DNA of 9,301 nt, taken from positions 1-9,301 of the forward strand of contig CAMLLE010000083.1 in NCBI GenBank assembly GCA_946480555.1, given 5' to 3'. Source of the DNA: an uncultured Verrucomicrobia subdivision 3 bacterium (GTDB taxonomy: Bacteria; Verrucomicrobiota; Verrucomicrobiae; Limisphaerales; CAMLLE01). Made by a program: the position numbers and the translations under genes. This document shows, one piece after another, positions 7,003 to 9,301 of this stretch. How positions within the stretch are numbered: position 1 is the first letter of the stretch; each line of letters opens with the position of its first letter. The notes beneath the pieces are model-generated. The model was given only the letters and a program-made list of their open reading frames with translations, ran no database searches and had not been told where the DNA came from.

Positions 7003-9189
7003 ATGTGGCCGCTGCGCGCAGACATTTTGGTTCGCGCCATCCCTTCTCTATCGGCATATTTCGCAAACGTGATAGCGCCAGTTGAAGTTCAGCCTCAAGG
7101 CTCGGATTACCTTTCCACGGTGGAACACATCTTCTCCTCGGAAGGACTGCTCTCACGCGCCCGGAATTTTGAGTATCGCCCGCAGCAACAACAGATGGCC
7201 ATGGCCGTCGCCCGGGCGCTTCAAGGCGGCGAACACCTGGCCGTGGAAGCCGGCACTGGCGTCGGCAAAAGTCTCGCTTACCTGATTCCGGCAATTCTTT
7301 TCGCGATCCAAAACAAGAAGAAGGCGGTGGTCTCCACCCACACGATCAATCTCCAGGAGCAGCTCACAGAGAAAGATTTGCCGATGCTCGCGCAGGTTTT
7401 GCCGGTGAAGTTTACCTTCGCGATGCTCAAGGGACGCGGAAATTACCTGTGCACGCGGCGATTGCAGAAAGCGATGCAGCAGACTGGAAGCTTGTTCACT
7501 TCCTCGGAAGCCGGGGAATTGCGCCGCATCTACGAATGGTCGAAGACGACCGCCGACGGCAGCTTGTCCGACTTCGATGTGGAGCCGGATCCGAAAGTTT
7601 GGGCGCAGGTCTGTTCCGAAAAGGGCCTTTGCTCAACCGCCAAGTGCGGCGTCCAATCTGAGTTCGCAAAGGATCATCCGATCTGCTTCTTCCAGCGCGC
7701 CCGGCGGCGCTATCTCGCGGCGGATGTGCTGGTGTTGAACCACACGTTGTTCTTCACGCTGCTCGGCCTGGGCGAAGAGGAAGAGAACGGCGGAATTCTG
7801 TTCAAGAACGATTTCGTCATCTTCGACGAAGCGCACACGATGGAAAGCGTGGCGTCGAAACACATCGGCCTGAGCGTTGGCAACGGTCAGGTTCGCTACG
7901 CGCTGCATCGACTCTGGAATCCGGCGACCAAGAAGGGCCTGCTTTCCTTGATGCCCGGCCGGGCGACGCAGCTCGTCGAATCGGCGTTGGATGAGTCGGA
8001 CCGCTTCTTTGAAAACCTGGAGGAGGAATGCGAGACGATTCATCGCACCGCGACCCGGAACGCTCCCGGAGCGGCGCGAAACTGGAACGTGTTGCGCGTG
8101 CGCCGGCCGGAGTTGGTCGAAGACAATCTGACGCTCGTGCTTCAGAGCTTGCGCGAAGAGATCAGTGCGTTGGTCAAGTTGACGGATGACAAGGAGAGCG
8201 GTGAGGAACTGCGCGAATGCAACCTGCGCCTTTCGGAATTGCGCGAAGACATCCAGGTGTTCCTGGAGCAAGGCGCGCGCGGCAGTGTGTATTGGGTGGA
8301 ACGCTCGGGAAAATCGCAGCGCAACCTGGCGATGAACGCGGCGCCGATCGATGTCGCTGATTTCCTGCGGCGCCGGCTGTTCGGCAGCGAAACGTCGATT
8401 ATCATGGCCAGCGCCACACTCGCGACCAAGGCCGGCGAAGCCAAGCGACCTGCCGAGGCGCGGCGCGGTTCCAGCGAAAACGAAGAGTCCGAGTTTACGA
8501 TCAAACCGCGGCACCGGCCCTTGGATTATTTCACCAGCCGCGTGGGCGCCGAACGCGCGGTGCAGCTGCAGGTGGGAACGCCCTTCGATTACGAGCGGCA
8601 GATGAAGCTGTTTGTCGTTCGCAAAATGCCGGACCCACGTGAATCCGGCTACGCCACGGCGCTGCAGCATTGGATCGAACATTTCGTTCGCCAGACGCAC
8701 GGCAAAGCCTTCGTGCTCTTCACCAGCTACAAGCTGATGCAGGAAGTCGGCGAACGCATGCAGTCATTATTCGATGAACTCGGCATCGCGTGTTTCATTC
8801 AGGGAACCGGCACGCCGCGCTCGGCGATGCTGGAGAAGTTCAAGGAAGACGTGGATTCGGTGTTGTTTGGCACGGACAGCTTCTGGCAGGGCGTGGATGT
8901 TCCGGGTGAATCCTTGAGCAATGTAATCATCACGCGGCTGCCGTTTGCCGTTCCGGATCATCCGCTGATTGAAGCGCGGATTGAAGCGATCGAGGCGCGC
9001 GGCGGCAATTCGTTCGCGGAGTTTTCGCTGCCGGAAGCGATCCTCAAATTCCGGCAAGGCGCAGGCCGCTTGATTCGCACGAAGAGCGACAGCGGGATCG
9101 TGGTCATTCTCGACAATCGCGTCCTGGCCAAGAAATACGGTCAGGCCTTTCTGGACGCGCTGCCCGGATGCCCGCTGGAAATTGTCTGA
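7003..9189 (+). CDS. dinG: DinG/XPD-family iron-sulfur ATP-dependent DNA helicase
   Basis: A 728-residue superfamily 2 helicase. Motifs in order: Q-like region YRPQQQQMA (58-66); Walker A AGTGVGKS (83-90); Ia STHTINLQEQ (111-120); the iron-sulfur region with C150 followed by C204, C210, C215 and C228, four of which should hold a 4Fe-4S cluster; VLNHTLF (244-250); DEAH 275-278; MASATL (468-473); SPFDY-type block GTPFDY (525-530); FTSY (573-576); motif V GTDSFWQGVDVPG (623-635); motif VI FRQGAGRLIR (683-692). Relatives translocate 5' to 3' and unwind forked DNA, R-loops and G-quadruplexes in DNA repair and replication. No N-terminal exonuclease domain is present. A charged insert occupies about residues 474-503. 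The start is uncertain: ATG 7003 has a weak GAGG 11 nt upstream, GTG 7069 lies nearer the conserved region, and the frame is open to TTG 6910. The symbol reflects family, not proven orthology. It is transcribed away from the signalling operon. Confidence 0.9.
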   Translation: MWPLRADILVRAIPSLSAYFANVIAPVEVQPQGSDYLSTVEHIFSSEGLLSRARNFEYRPQQQQMAMAVARALQGGEHLAVEAGTGVGKSLAYLIPAILFAIQNKKKAVVSTHTINLQEQLTEKDLPMLAQVLPVKFTFAMLKGRGNYLCTRRLQKAMQQTGSLFTSSEAGELRRIYEWSKTTADGSLSDFDVEPDPKVWAQVCSEKGLCSTAKCGVQSEFAKDHPICFFQRARRRYLAADVLVLNHTLFFTLLGLGEEEENGGILFKNDFVIFDEAHTMESVASKHIGLSVGNGQVRYALHRLWNPATKKGLLSLMPGRATQLVESALDESDRFFENLEEECETIHRTATRNAPGAARNWNVLRVRRPELVEDNLTLVLQSLREEISALVKLTDDKESGEELRECNLRLSELREDIQVFLEQGARGSVYWVERSGKSQRNLAMNAAPIDVADFLRRRLFGSETSIIMASATLATKAGEAKRPAEARRGSSENEESEFTIKPRHRPLDYFTSRVGAERAVQLQVGTPFDYERQMKLFVVRKMPDPRESGYATALQHWIEHFVRQTHGKAFVLFTSYKLMQEVGERMQSLFDELGIACFIQGTGTPRSAMLEKFKEDVDSVLFGTDSFWQGVDVPGESLSNVIITRLPFAVPDHPLIEARIEAIEARGGNSFAEFSLPEAILKFRQGAGRLIRTKSDSGIVVILDNRVLAKKYGQAFLDALPGCPLEIV

Positions 9190-9195
9190 ACGCGT

Positions 9196-9222
9196 CGGAG
9201 GGACGAGAGCCGGAGGGACGAG
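9196..9222. repeat. Direct repeat CGGAGGGACGAG, two copies
   Basis: Identical 12-mers at 9196-9207 and 9211-9222 are separated by AGC, starting 7 nt after the helicase stop codon. They may be members of a dispersed intergenic repeat; a copy count in the genome is needed to tell. Confidence 0.7.
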
Positions 9223-9289
9223 TTACACGAATCCCTGTTCAAATTTCGAAATCCAAGGTCCAAGTTCCAAAGGACCTCCGACCTCCGGC
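9209..9289. repeat. 8-bp inverted repeat GCCGGAGG / CCTCCGGC with long loop
   Basis: The left arm at 9209-9216 is the exact reverse complement of the right arm at 9282-9289, with a 65-nt loop. It could form a structure at the 3' end of the helicase mRNA, but the loop is long and no T-tract follows, so a terminator role is not supported. Confidence 0.4.
9274..9287. repeat. Tandem heptamer ACCTCCG, two copies
   Basis: ACCTCCG occurs at 9274-9280 and 9281-9287 back to back. It is complementary to the CGGAGG cores of the 12-mer repeat upstream, so the two sets can pair. Confidence 0.65.
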
Positions 9290-9301
9290 CAATGAAAGCG
9301 C

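Larger units (their letters stand above)
9190..9301. other. Intergenic region downstream of the helicase
   Basis: These 112 nt follow the TGA of the helicase and carry no complete gene. They hold two direct repeats and one long-loop inverted repeat (listed separately) plus a degenerate run built on TCCAA (9252-9270). No stem with a T-tract typical of an intrinsic terminator is present. An ATG at 9292 (start MKA...) could open a next gene, but the window ends 10 bases later and no ribosome site precedes it. Confidence 0.6.

Noticed and set aside
6771..7040. N-terminal extension of the receptor frame to 7040
   Set aside because: The added 90 residues have no signal peptide or family similarity, would bury the real signal peptide, and overlap the helicase start on the other strand.
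7633..8700. Minus-strand frame of 355 codons within the helicase gene
   Set aside because: It is a shadow of the helicase reading frame; the plus frame holds a full set of helicase motifs over the same DNA.

Overview
The window is ordinary-looking, GC-rich bacterial chromosome with five real genes and almost no spare DNA. A TonB-dependent outer-membrane receptor, a YfiR-type periplasmic protein and two membrane or cytosolic histidine kinases indicate a Gram-negative (diderm) host. The intergenic style (short C/G-rich phrases repeated in tandem at both window ends) reminds me of soil Verrucomicrobiota such as the Pedosphaera/Limisphaera group, but that is an impression and not a demonstrated assignment. 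No RNA gene, CRISPR array, transposase or prophage gene is visible.

Minus strand, 6770 down to 50: four genes packed head to tail with essentially no space between them. In transcription order they are (1) a TonB-dependent receptor, 6770-4722; (2) a secreted YfiR/DUF4154 protein, 4720-4133; (3) a CHASE8-HAMP-PAS histidine kinase, 4133-2169; (4) a cytosolic REC-PAS-histidine kinase-REC hybrid, 2179-50. The junctions are a 1-nt gap, a 1-nt stop/start overlap (TGATG) and an 11-nt overlap, so the set is almost certainly one transcript.

The likely logic is a signal chain through every envelope compartment: receptor in the outer membrane, YfiR in the periplasm, CHASE8 sensor in the inner membrane, then phosphotransfer to the N-terminal receiver of the hybrid kinase in the cytoplasm. 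It resembles the Pseudomonas YfiBNR module, but the inner-membrane partner carries a histidine kinase instead of a diguanylate cyclase, and a TonB receptor stands where the OmpA-like YfiB would be. No DNA-binding output domain is encoded here, so the final effector lies elsewhere. This is the most interesting object in the window.

Plus strand, 7003-9189: a DinG/XPD-family iron-sulfur superfamily 2 helicase, transcribed divergently from the receptor across an intergenic region of about 230 nt. It is probably unrelated in function to the signalling operon. The ends of the window (1-49 and 9190-9301) are short intergenic stretches with small tandem and inverted repeats.
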